64,000 bases of DNA from Stigonema ocellatum SAG 48.90 = DSM 106950 (lineage in GTDB: Bacteria; Cyanobacteriota; Cyanobacteriia; Cyanobacteriales; Nostocaceae), in NCBI GenBank assembly GCA_016903675.1, contig JADQBA010000033.1, positions 5,860 through 69,859 on the forward strand, given 5' to 3'. How positions within the stretch are numbered: the stretch's first letter is position 1; each line of letters begins with the position of its first letter. This document shows, piece after piece, positions 52,177 through 60,430 of this stretch. Below the pieces are notes generated by a model. The model saw only the letters and a program-made list of their open reading frames with translations. It was not told the DNA's origin and searched no databases. The position numbers were made by a program, and so were the translations under genes.

Positions 52177-53547
52177 CTATAATAGCAGTATGATTTCAAC
52201 TATCTCGCCATTGAGAACCTTTACATAATTGACTAATTCTTTGTATATCGCTTGTTTATCTCTCCAAGACAATTCGTTCCAATATCCGATATCATCAAAG
52301 CAGGTAGTTAGTGCTTTTATCAATTCAGAACTTACTTGCTTTGCTGCAACCTCTCTTTGCTTGAATACCTGTATTTCTAACAACGTTTGTTCAATTGCAT
52401 TTTGTATAATGGGATTTTGAGGCAACAGCCTAAGGGATTTTAGTTGCTCTTGCCTAGCAATTAACTCAGGATCATCCTCTTCGTTTGACGATATATTTGC
52501 TAGAGTATAATTCTGAATTTCTTTATACCTTGCTACCAGTGCAGTGTCTACTGCACACATGATGTCTTCCAAATAAGTACTCACCTTGTTTTTGCAAAAA
52601 GATTCGCCTAGATTTTCGTGTTTTTTGCAGCGAATTCTGTAAGTCTTCCACTTACGCTTTAAGCAGAAACATTTATATCCGCAATCTCCACAAATGATTT
52701 GACCAACTAAGGGAACCGGCTCTTTGTTGGTGTTCTTGTTGTTGCCATAGCTATATTTTGTTTTATTATCTTCTAACTTCTTCAATATAAGTTTATATTT
52801 TTCCTTTGAAATCAAAGCCTCATGGGTGTTCTCGTATATCTCCCACGCTTGCGGATTATTTATATTCCCATGCACATTGTAAGCAGTATTTCCTTGTAAA
52901 ACTGGGTTGGTCATCCAATACCTTAGCCCTGGTGCTGTCCATGACAATCCGTAATTATCTAGTACATATTTTGCGGTACTTCTTAATGTGGCGTTGCCAG
53001 ATAAAAAATAGTCGATGATAGAAGATGCGATCACCCAGTTAGTCTTCCCAGATTCGTGCAACGTCATATCTGGTGCATACTTTTCGTCAACCCGTCCATA
53101 TCCAAAAGGAGGACGAGGGCTAGCTTTCTTCTGTTCGCGGAAATAGTTCAACCCGTGCCTAATTCGCTCGGAAAGTAACCTCGATTCAAATTCCGCCAAA
53201 CCTGCCATTTGATTGACAGAGAACCACCCAAAAGGCGATGATGTATCAACCGGGGCATCCAAGACAATTAATTTAACCTTATACTCTTCCAGACTGACAA
53301 GCGTCCGATGGATAGTAATGACACTCCGTGCTAATCGGTCAATACGAGTAATAACAACTTCACTTATCTTTCCTTGCTTGCACATGGCAAGCATTTTGTT
53401 AAATTCCTTACGCTTATCTGATCGTCCACTTTCCACATCTGAAAATATTAACACAGCCCCTGCCTTCTCGACACGGGCTGTCTGTTGTTCCAAAGCATTC
53501 CCTTCATCTTGTTCCCTTGTGGATACTCTAACGTAACCGACTCGCAT
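52177..53547 (-). CDS. Large serine recombinase (XisF family) of the nifH element
   Basis: 456 aa. The resolvase domain starts MRVGYVRVSTREQDEGNALE with the catalytic serine at residue 9, and the arginine motif is VITRIDRLARSVI. The recombinase domain includes PGLRYWMTNPVLQGNTAYNV, followed by a zinc ribbon, CGDCGYKCFC...RCKKHENLGESFC, and a helical C-terminal region. It is co-oriented with nifH and its ATG lies 40 bp inside the border. It overlaps the truncated nifH frame by 20 bp, so the nifH promoter may drive it. It is clearly different in sequence from the nifK-element enzyme. Confidence 0.93.
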   Translation of the reverse strand: MRVGYVRVSTREQDEGNALEQQTARVEKAGAVLIFSDVESGRSDKRKEFNKMLAMCKQGKISEVVITRIDRLARSVITIHRTLVSLEEYKVKLIVLDAPVDTSSPFGWFSVNQMAGLAEFESRLLSERIRHGLNYFREQKKASPRPPFGYGRVDEKYAPDMTLHESGKTNWVIASSIIDYFLSGNATLRSTAKYVLDNYGLSWTAPGLRYWMTNPVLQGNTAYNVHGNINNPQAWEIYENTHEALISKEKYKLILKKLEDNKTKYSYGNNKNTNKEPVPLVGQIICGDCGYKCFCLKRKWKTYRIRCKKHENLGESFCKNKVSTYLEDIMCAVDTALVARYKEIQNYTLANISSNEEDDPELIARQEQLKSLRLLPQNPIIQNAIEQTLLEIQVFKQREVAAKQVSSELIKALTTCFDDIGYWNELSWRDKQAIYKELVNYVKVLNGEIVEIILLL

Positions 53548-53731
53548 AAACGCTCAATTTCACACTGACTCCTTTGTTAATTATACTAGAGTCTGCTTTG
53601 GGGTCGCATCCTACAATCAGAATGCGCTGACCCACTTCTGCCATAGCGGCAAGGGTATTTTGGGAGGTGGTAGATTTACCGATACCGCCTTTACCGTAGA
53701 AGGCTATCTGTCTAATTTTCTGGTCAGACAT
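53528..53731 (-). CDS. nifH: nifH, 5' part (Fe protein), interrupted
   Basis: Encodes NifH residues 1-48 with the P-loop FYGKGGIGKSTTSQN and VGCDPKADS, then leaves nifH at the 13-bp repeat (53587-53599) and adds about 19 foreign residues (IINKGVSVKLSVYASRLR) before a stop inside the recombinase gene. GGAGAAAAAC precedes the ATG. Together with 49164-50006 it forms the complete dinitrogenase reductase gene after excision. Confidence 0.95.
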   Translation of the reverse strand: MSDQKIRQIAFYGKGGIGKSTTSQNTLAAMAEVGQRILIVGCDPKADSSIINKGVSVKLSVYASRLR

Positions 53732-54078
53732 GATGAGTTTTTCTCCTGAAATTGGTTAGTTGGTTGGTGGGTCTGTCTTTTTGTAGTTCGTGCGTTCACG
53801 CCCGCAATTGTTATAGCAGTGACCGCTTGTAGAACGTCGCTGGTGGCGATCGCCCTACAGCAAAAACTCTTGTTAGCAACAACATCATTTTCCTCTTAAT
53901 TTTTGCTTGACAAACACGTCATAATGTGCATAAACCTGAAACACCAAGTAGAACTTGACCAAGCTATTCGTCAACCATCAATGGTGTGGGGAGTGGGGAG
54001 TGGGGAGTGGGGAGTTAGGATAAAAATTAACAACCAACAACCCACAACCAACAACCAACAACTAACAACGGTCTTACA
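53732..54078 (-). promoter_or_regulatory. nifH upstream region
   Basis: 347 bp between glbN and nifH, no gene. It holds GGGGAGT heptamers and AACAACCAACAACC repeats (53985-54065), a GCGATCGC octamer near 53847, and the probable nifH promoter nearer 53740-53980. No consensus -35/-10 or NtcA site could be assigned by eye. Confidence 0.4.
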
Positions 54079-54435
54079 TTACTTGTTCAAAATAGCGTCC
54101 TTCAAACTTCCGACGCGAGCAAGTACAGCGTTGGCGTCCTCTTGCGAAACCCCACGCACAGCTACTGCTTCACTCAGGTGCTTCGCTATAGCATCGAAGT
54201 GTTGTTGCTGTAGATTCATACCTTTGTGCGTTGTTTCCATTGAGCGGCCCGAATATTGTTTTGGACCATCAAAAATATCAGAGAAGAAAGCAGCTTGTTG
54301 ATGACGCTGCTTTTCTATATCTGTATGAGCGAAATAGTGATTGAGGGTGTTGTCAGCCAAAACCCGTTTGTAGAACTCATCTACTATTTGCTCAATACCT
54401 TGCTGTCCGCCAAGTTTGTTGAATAATGTGTCCAT
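54079..54435 (-). CDS. glbN: Cyanoglobin (group 1 truncated hemoglobin)
   Basis: 118 aa from MDTLFNKLGGQQGIEQIVDE (AAGGA upstream); the longer frame to 54519 is leader. FYKRVLADNTLNHYF and the proximal-histidine region TTHKGMNLQQQHFDAIAKHL fit the 2-on-2 globin fold. Its place between nifU and nifH is the same as glbN in Nostoc commune, where the protein is made under nitrogen-fixing, microaerobic conditions. Oxygen scavenging near nitrogenase is the usual proposal. Confidence 0.93.
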   Translation of the reverse strand: MDTLFNKLGGQQGIEQIVDEFYKRVLADNTLNHYFAHTDIEKQRHQQAAFFSDIFDGPKQYSGRSMETTHKGMNLQQQHFDAIAKHLSEAVAVRGVSQEDANAVLARVGSLKDAILNK

Positions 54436-54578
54436 ATCCTTATTCCTTTGAGGCGAGTTGGATGCTGTCTGTTGTAAGTAGCACTTAAGCATTGATAGGA
54501 AGAGAAAGATATGGGTCAAATCCTACTTAATGTTTCAGGTCAATGCATATTACGGTATCTTTGTACACTACCTAAATC

Positions 54579-55487
54579 CTATGGATTTACCGCTTCCACC
54601 ACAAGATTGTGGCTAACTCGCTCGCGTAACCTTGCTTCAATAGCAATCTTCAGAGTGGCGGTGCTGCTGGAACACGAACCGCAAGCACCTTGTAACAGAA
54701 CCTTCACGTGAAGGACACCTTCGCTCACGCCTTCTACGTCATACAGTTCCACGTCTCCGCCATCAGCAATGAGAACGGGTCTGACTTCTTCATCCAGAAC
54801 TTTTTGAATGAGTGCGATTTTTTGCACAGGGGTTAGCCGTTTTGAGGATTGCACCCCATTAGTCTTGTTGAGGGAAGTACCCACAGATATTGCGGATTCC
54901 TTTTGCACGGATGTGATAATGTCATCAATATTTGCTAAACAAGATCCACATCCTCCACCTGCTTTCACGTAATTTGTTACCTCTTCAGCGGTGATGAGGT
55001 TATTTTCCCGAATCACACGGCGGATTTTTGTCTCGCTGATGCCAAAGCAGGTGCAAACCAACCCTCCCTCATCATCATCCCCATGGGTAGGGAGAGGAAT
55101 ACCTCGGTAATTATAGATTGCTGCTTCTAGAGCTTCTTGACCCATCACCGAGCAATGCATCTTTGCTTCTGGCAATCCGCCAAGGTACTCAGCAATCTGC
55201 TTGTTACTAACTTTCAGGGCTTCATCTAGGGTTAGTCCCTTAATTAATTCTACCAAAGCTTCAGAAGAAGCGATCGCACTAGTGCAACCAAAAGTTTGAA
55301 AACGAGCATCGCAGATTTTTTCAGTATCTACCTGAACCTTTAGGTGCAATCTCAGAGCATCCCCGCAAGCAATGCTCCCTATTTCTCCGGTAGAAATTTT
55401 AACTCCAGGTTCGCCAGTGTCTTCTAGCACCCCCTGATTTTTCGGATTGTAGAATAATTCCAATACTTTATCTGTGTAGTCCCACAT
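54579..55487 (-). CDS. nifU: Nitrogenase Fe-S scaffold NifU
   Basis: 302 aa from MWDYTDKVLELFYNPKNQGV; the frame upstream to 55655 is translated GAGGAGT repeat and is not used. Three modules are visible: an IscU-like domain (SIACGDALRLHLKV, FGCTSAIASS, MHCSVMG), a [2Fe-2S] middle domain (VCTCFGISETKIRR, GGCGSCLANI) and an Nfu domain (GACGSCSSSTATLK). It assembles clusters for NifH and NifDK with sulfur from NifS. A tandem GAGGAGT array of about 130 bp abuts the start, leaving no clear ribosome site. Confidence 0.96.
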   Translation of the reverse strand: MWDYTDKVLELFYNPKNQGVLEDTGEPGVKISTGEIGSIACGDALRLHLKVQVDTEKICDARFQTFGCTSAIASSEALVELIKGLTLDEALKVSNKQIAEYLGGLPEAKMHCSVMGQEALEAAIYNYRGIPLPTHGDDDEGGLVCTCFGISETKIRRVIRENNLITAEEVTNYVKAGGGCGSCLANIDDIITSVQKESAISVGTSLNKTNGVQSSKRLTPVQKIALIQKVLDEEVRPVLIADGGDVELYDVEGVSEGVLHVKVLLQGACGSCSSSTATLKIAIEARLRERVSHNLVVEAVNP

Positions 55488-55706
55488 AGTAGTTAGGAGT
55501 GAGGAGTGAGGAGTGAGGAGTGAGGAATGAAGAGTGAGGAGTGAGGAGTTAGGAATGAAGAGTGAGGAGTGAGGAGTGAGGAATGAAGAGTGAGGAGTGA
55601 GGAGTGAGGAATGAGGAGTGAGGAATGAAGAATGAAATAATTGGTGTTGAGCCACTAGTTATGAGTAACGAGTTCGACATAGAAGCCAGTTGTTAACTCC
55701 TAACTC

Positions 55707-56930
55707 CTAACTCCTAACTCCTAACTCCTCATTCCCAACACCCTGCATTTCTTGCAGCCAACCTGCTGCATCACTTTTGAAGGGGGAGAGGGCGCGTAGA
55801 CGTTCTATAATACCGGGCATTACCGCTAAAACTTCATCAATTTCGGCGTCTGTGGTGTAACGAGAAAGGCTGAAACGGATGGAACCATGTAAAATGGTGT
55901 AGGGTAAGCCCATTGCCCGTAGAACATGGGAAGGTTCCAGAGATCCGGAGGTACAAGCAGAACCAGATGAAGCACAAATGCCGTGTTGGTTCAAGGAGAG
56001 TAGAATCGCTTCACCTTCAATATACTTGAAGCCAATGTTGGTGGTGTTGGGTAATCTGTGGGTTGGATCACCGTTGACTTCACAGTCGGGAATGGTGGTG
56101 ATTAGGGTTTGCTCTAGGCGATCGCGTAGCCGCTTTTCTCTGGTAGTCGCCTCTTCTAAATATAACATTTCCAGTTCTGCTGCTTTGCCAAGAGCAATGA
56201 TTCCCGGAACATTCTCTGTTCCTCCTCGCCGTCCGCGTTGTTGACTTCCACCAAGGATCATAGGACGGAACCTGACCCCGCGCCGCACGTACAAAGCACC
56301 AATCCCTTTAGGTGCATGAATCTTATGACCAGATAATGTTAACATATCTACGGTGCTAGCGTTCATGTTCATCGGGATTTTTCCGACTGCTTGCACCGCA
56401 TCTACGTGGAACACAGCGCCATACTCTTTTACCCGTAACCCAATTTGCTCAATGGGGAATACCACGCCTGTTTCGTTGTTGGCATACATAATCGTCACTA
56501 GGGCAGTGTTACCCGTAAGCGAGGCTTCGAGTTCATCTAGATCCAATTGCCCCTGACTATTCACCGAAAGATAAGTAACAGTATATCCTTGGGTTTCCAA
56601 CTGTTTACAGACACTCAATACTGCCGGATGTTCTACAAGGGTTGTGATGATGTGTCGCTTTTCTGGCTGGGCCAACAGTGCGGCTCGAATTGCTGCGTTA
56701 TCTCCTTCGGTACCACCACTGGTGAAGATAATTTCTGATTCGTCGGCACCGAGGAGCGCTGTGACTTGTCTCCGGGCTTGATTAACAGCTTTACCGACTT
56801 GCCCACCAAATGTATGCATGCTGGAGGGGTTGCCGTAGTAGTCGCTTAAGTAGGGCACCATCGCCTCTACTACTTCTGATCCTACCTTAGTGGTGGCATT
56901 ATTGTCAAGATAAATGCAGTTCTTTTGCAT
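55707..56930 (-). CDS. nifS: Cysteine desulfurase NifS
   Basis: 407 aa from MQKNCIYLDNNATTKVGSEV; the longer frame to 56984 is repeat. The PLP lysine is in TLSGHKIHAPKG and the active cysteine in SSGSACTSGSLEPSH. It supplies sulfur to NifU. After GWLQEMQ the last residues (GVGNEELGVRS) and the stop are encoded by a GAGTTAGGAGTTAG repeat array, so the terminus is repeat-derived. Confidence 0.96.
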   Translation of the reverse strand: MQKNCIYLDNNATTKVGSEVVEAMVPYLSDYYGNPSSMHTFGGQVGKAVNQARRQVTALLGADESEIIFTSGGTEGDNAAIRAALLAQPEKRHIITTLVEHPAVLSVCKQLETQGYTVTYLSVNSQGQLDLDELEASLTGNTALVTIMYANNETGVVFPIEQIGLRVKEYGAVFHVDAVQAVGKIPMNMNASTVDMLTLSGHKIHAPKGIGALYVRRGVRFRPMILGGSQQRGRRGGTENVPGIIALGKAAELEMLYLEEATTREKRLRDRLEQTLITTIPDCEVNGDPTHRLPNTTNIGFKYIEGEAILLSLNQHGICASSGSACTSGSLEPSHVLRAMGLPYTILHGSIRFSLSRYTTDAEIDEVLAVMPGIIERLRALSPFKSDAAGWLQEMQGVGNEELGVRS

Positions 56931-57092
56931 TGCTTCTAATTTGGTTTCACAAAAATGGGGAATGGGGAATGGGGAGGGGGGCAATGGGGAGTGGGGAATG
57001 GGGAATGGGGAAAAGAATATTGAATTTTTATTTTTCTTTACTCCCTACTCCCTACTCCCTACTCCCCATTCCCTACTTTCTACTCCCCATTC

Positions 57093-57416
57093 CTACTTTG
57101 ACAACTGTTCGGAGAGTTTCTGGGAATAACAGTTAAACCAACGCTCCCAGTAATCTTGTTTTTTTGTTAAGTTTGCTACTAGTTTATTGTAAGTGGAGAA
57201 CCAGCCTTCCCAATAATCTGTGGGCTGCTTGACGCAGCCGCTGCAAGTGGGACAACCAGCTTTACACTGAGCCACTGTATACACAGTATCAATGCAGTTT
57301 GTACAAAGGTTAGGGTCAATCCAGGGGCGATTGTCAATCATCTTGACTGCGCCGACGGGACATGCCTTTAGACAGATATTGCAGGAAATGCACTGACTGG
57401 TAATCTTGTAAGCCAT
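57093..57416 (-). CDS. fdxN: 4Fe-4S ferredoxin FdxN
   Basis: 107 aa bacterial-type ferredoxin. Clusters are CISCNICLKACPVGA and CTNCIDTVYTVAQCKAGCP, with extra cysteines CSGC. It lies between nifB and nifS, as usual in cyanobacteria, and supports NifB cofactor synthesis. It is uninterrupted: no fdxN element. Both flanks are filled with GGGGAAT/GGGGAGT heptamers. Confidence 0.94.
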   Translation of the reverse strand: MAYKITSQCISCNICLKACPVGAVKMIDNRPWIDPNLCTNCIDTVYTVAQCKAGCPTCSGCVKQPTDYWEGWFSTYNKLVANLTKKQDYWERWFNCYSQKLSEQLSK

Positions 57417-57575
57417 GACTATTTTGGGGAATGGGGAATGGGGAATGGGGAATGGGGAATGGGGAGTGGGGAGTGGGGAATGGGGAATGGTGAGTGGGGA
57501 ATGGTGAGTGGTGAGAGTAATTTTTAATTCTCCCTACTCCCTACTCCCTACTCCCCACTCCCTACTCCCTACTCC

Positions 57576-59045
57576 CTACTCCCTACTCCATTGTTTGTAA
57601 AAGTCCAAAGCAACCTTCTCAATCACGTCATAAGCTTCAACAGTCTGGATTCCAGCGTTGTGCAATTTTTCCTTGGGAGACTCACCAATCTTGGAAACTA
57701 AGACTGCTTTGCAATCGGCGATCGCGTTGATGATATTTTCTAAAGTAGCTTTTTCGCCAAATCCACTTTGGCAAAAATGGTCAATTTTGCGATGACCGAT
57801 AAAATGAGCTTCATTGCCATCCACTTCGTAAATTTGAAATTCCTTAGCATGACCGAAGTGCTGGTTAACCAACCCGCTACCCTTTGTTGCTACTGCAACT
57901 AGAATTTTTGGACTGTTGTGTAGAGAGGTTGCATCCAACGTTTCTACATGAGTAGGTTGTGCTTTTTCCTTAGCTGCTTTTAATTCTGCTTTAAACTTCT
58001 CAATACCTGCGTGAACTTCTTGGCGTTCTTGGAGGTTATATTGTGGGGCCATTTCTAAGAATTTATCTTTGGTAAATTCTTGGCTGCGGTCTTCACCCAA
58101 TAATCCTACTGCATCTGCCCGACACTGACGGCAATGACGCATCATCTTCATATTGCCTGCACAATTATCTTGCAATTCCTTGAGTTCTTTAGGCTTGGGA
58201 CCGCGCTGACCCGTCAAGCCGAAGTGGGTGCCATGTTCTGGGGCAGAAATCAGGGGCATAATATTGTGCAGGAATGCGCCTTTGGAACGAATGACCTGAT
58301 TGACCTCGATGAGGTGCTGATCGTTAATGCCCGGAATCATCACCGAGTTGACTTTGCATAAGATGTCGGCTTCTTTGAGGGCTTGCAAACCTTCCATCTG
58401 CTTCTCGTGGAGAATTTTGACTCCTTCAATGCCTCTGTAACGCTTGCGGTTGTAGTGAACCCAAGGATAAATCTTGGCTCCGATTTCCGGGTCCACCATA
58501 TTAATAGTAATAGTGACGTGATCTATATTGAGTTGTTTAATGCGATCGACATATTCGGGAAGCATTAAACCGTTGGTTGATAGACAAAGCTTAATATCTG
58601 GTGCTTGTTCTGCAATCAACTCAAAAGTGCGGAAAGTTTGTTCTGGATTCGCCAGTGGATCGCCAGGACCTGCAATGCCCAACACAGTCATTTGGGGAAT
58701 CTTGCCTGCAATTACCAAAACTTTATGGGCTGCTTCTTCTGGTGTTAGCAACTCGCTAACCACTCCAGGACGACTTTCGTTGGCACAATCGTATTTGCGA
58801 TTGCAGTAGTTGCATTGAATGTTGCAGCCTGGGGCGACGGCAACGTGCATTCTTGCGTAGTGATGATGGGCATCTTCACTATAGCAGGGATGATTGGCAA
58901 TGCGTTGTTTGAGTTTTTCATCCATTTCCACGGTGGCGCTGCCGTCACTGGTGCATCCGCAACCACCGGATTTTGCTTTGGTTGTGGTTTCCGTAATGGA
59001 GGAGGTAACGATTCCTGTAGACGCTGGTGTCATTGAATTTCGCAA
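57576..59045 (-). CDS. nifB: FeMo-cofactor biosynthesis radical SAM protein NifB
   Basis: 489 aa (ATG 59045; MTPASTG at 59033 also possible). The radical SAM motif is CNIQCNYCNRKYDC at about residues 74-87. GIAGPGDPL and TINMVDPEIGAKIY follow, with CRQCRADAVGLLG further on. A C-terminal NifX-like domain follows (FGHAKEFQIYEVDG). It makes NifB-co, the precursor for NifEN. The last codons (WSRE) and TAG lie in the start of a GGGAGTA repeat array. Confidence 0.96.
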   Translation of the reverse strand: MRNSMTPASTGIVTSSITETTTKAKSGGCGCTSDGSATVEMDEKLKQRIANHPCYSEDAHHHYARMHVAVAPGCNIQCNYCNRKYDCANESRPGVVSELLTPEEAAHKVLVIAGKIPQMTVLGIAGPGDPLANPEQTFRTFELIAEQAPDIKLCLSTNGLMLPEYVDRIKQLNIDHVTITINMVDPEIGAKIYPWVHYNRKRYRGIEGVKILHEKQMEGLQALKEADILCKVNSVMIPGINDQHLIEVNQVIRSKGAFLHNIMPLISAPEHGTHFGLTGQRGPKPKELKELQDNCAGNMKMMRHCRQCRADAVGLLGEDRSQEFTKDKFLEMAPQYNLQERQEVHAGIEKFKAELKAAKEKAQPTHVETLDATSLHNSPKILVAVATKGSGLVNQHFGHAKEFQIYEVDGNEAHFIGHRKIDHFCQSGFGEKATLENIINAIADCKAVLVSKIGESPKEKLHNAGIQTVEAYDVIEKVALDFYKQWSRE

Positions 59046-59894
59046 AGGTCGGTGGACGGGCTGCCACTGTGGGAGATGTGTATGATATTACCCAGGAAAT
59101 GAAGTCGCTTGACTGTAGGACAGGCATTAAACCCAAGTTTTCGTGACTGGTGTGTGTCAACAGTTGAAACATGGGTGAAATCGTTGCAGACAGCCGCGAC
59201 TTCTGTTCACAAGGGCATGGTGCTATCTCATCCCTCCACTCACTCATCGCACTTTTTGTTGTTAGCGCGTTAAGCGTTTGGCGATATAGGTTTTATATCA
59301 GCCGTCCCAAGAGAGGGCAGCAAGGGTGACCTGCATAGAATTTATTGGATTGATTAAGTTTGTACTCAAAACCTGAAACCCTGATTTTTAGGGCATCAGA
59401 AGATTTATAAAATTTTTTTTCGGGTAGGGGTACTAGTATTTTTAGGTTGGGGTGCGAGTATTTAGATAGGAGGGGGCAGGTATTTGTGTACTCAAACAAA
59501 ACTCAATTCCAGCAAGGGTTTGAGCTAAATTTTATGTTTTTTTAAGCTATCCCCACTTGTACTCAAAGGGTGATAAAATGTCGCCTTGAGCACTAACTCA
59601 AAGGGGATTTAAGTTTCGGAAATCAGGAGTAGGCTGAAAGGGTCTACTCCTGAAATGTGCGAAATTCAATTCTGTATCCAGAATATCATTTTTTTTCGAG
59701 AAAAAATTCAACTTATATTTTTTTAATTTTTGGGGCAGTTCCCTGCTATTGTCACAGCACAAAAAACGCTTTCATCGTTGGGCTGATTTTTCTGTTACAC
59801 TGCTAGATATGGAAAAGTGTAGCCACATATATACGGCAATCCGGTATTGGTTCGTAGTAGCGCTTTAGCGCCGGTATTGGTTCGTAGTAGCGCT
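59046..59894 (-). promoter_or_regulatory. nifB upstream region with three TGTACTCAAA copies
   Basis: 849 bp without a gene. The 10-mer TGTACTCAAA occurs exactly at 59361, 59487 and 59558, with a related AACTCAAAGGGG near 59601, all in the same orientation. On the nifB strand each reads TTTGAGTACA. The position 300-520 bp upstream of nifB suggests binding sites for an activator such as CnfR/PatB, but this is inference. The distal end (59848-59925) carries two GTTCGTAGTAGCGC palindromes. Confidence 0.5.
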
Positions 59895-59925
59895 TTAGCG
59901 CCGGTTAAATCGCGGTTTTTTTGCT
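59848..59925. repeat. Tandem GTTCGTAGTAGCGCTTTAGC palindromic repeats
   Basis: Two direct copies of the same unit that occurs in frame in the methylase and helicase genes, separated by CCGGTATTG and followed by CCGGTTAAATCGCGG and a T-run. The T-rich end overlaps the 3' end of the small minus-strand gene at 59895. Confidence 0.8.
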
Positions 59926-60080
59926 TCATTCAGCCTTCCAGTTTGTCGGATAACCCCTGACTCATTGTGCAGTCGCGCCATATAGATTCGTAAAGCTTCT
60001 TCATCCTCGCTGTGGGTAAGTGCATAAGTTCTGAGTTCTTTTTGACTCATCTGTTGAAACTCAGGCTTCAGTGTCATCAT
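59895..60080 (-). CDS. Small DUF6887-like protein
   Basis: 61 aa: MMTLKPEFQQMSQKELRTYA, then LTHSEDEEALRIYMARLHNE. The pattern PEFxxMSxxELRxYxLxHxxDxEA is characteristic of a small cyanobacterial family usually found in two-gene modules with another small protein. The last 15 residues (NEAKKPRFNRR) come from the palindromic repeat. The usual partner gene is not visible. Confidence 0.65.
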   Translation of the reverse strand: MMTLKPEFQQMSQKELRTYALTHSEDEEALRIYMARLHNESGVIRQTGRLNEAKKPRFNRR

Positions 60081-60131
60081 CTACCATCTACAATAAGATT
60101 AAGATAGTTTTGCTTGATTCCGGTCGAAAAA

Positions 60132-60191
60132 ATGCCTATCCAACAAATCAGTACAGAGTATATTCCCATAGATCCTGACTATTGTGGCGGC
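60132..60191 (+). pseudogene. DUF433 antitoxin, N-terminal fragment
   Basis: ATG 60132 begins MPIQQISTEYIPIDPDYCGG, the usual start of DUF433 proteins, which would continue K-P-R-I-x-G-T-R. Instead the sequence switches to unrelated DNA at about 60191. It marks the left edge of an inserted foreign segment. Confidence 0.6.
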
Positions 60192-60193
60192 AA

Positions 60194-60430
60194 AGCTTTT
60201 CCCAGGCAGTCAAAGCGTTTGACGACCACTTTGCCATAGAACGCTTTGATGCGCGTGAAAATTATGGAGAGGAGCGTATCAACCTGATTGGTATGTGTAA
60301 CGGCATACTGCTGCATGTAACCTATACCGAACGGGGAGAGCGTATCCGGTTAATATCAGCCAGAAAGGCGCAAAAGCATGAACGAAACGACTATTATCGC
60401 GAGAATGCACAAGGATGGGACGGTGGTTGA
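60194..60430 (+). pseudogene. BrnT-family toxin, N-terminally truncated
   Basis: In frame: AVKAFDDHFAIERFDARENY, then GEERINLIGMCNGILLHVTY, then RIRLISARKAQKHERNDYY. This is the BrnT ribonuclease fold minus its first 20 or so residues (the usual WDxxKxxxNxxKHG segment). Its end overlaps the next gene's start, as in brnTA operons. Confidence 0.7.

Larger units (their letters stand above)
49994..53599. mobile_element. nifH interruption element, 3,593 bp, serine-recombinase type
   Basis: Bounded by a perfect 13-bp direct repeat, TAGAGTCTGCTTT on plus, at 49994-50006 and 53587-53599, within the nifH codons for KADS. Removal of one repeat plus the interval restores nifH in frame (975 nt). It contains a large serine recombinase at the right edge, a small secreted protein, an NB-ARC remnant, a MITE and a small frame. 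Developmental excision is inferred from analogous nif elements. Confidence 0.95.

Noticed and set aside
54580..55655. Long N-terminal extension of NifU rich in SSLLTPH units
   Set aside because: It is the translation of a GAGGAGT heptamer array; the conserved protein starts at MWDYTDK (55487).
57093..57416. fdxN element
   Set aside because: fdxN is a complete 107-aa frame; the XisF-like genes here sit at the nifH and nifK borders instead.
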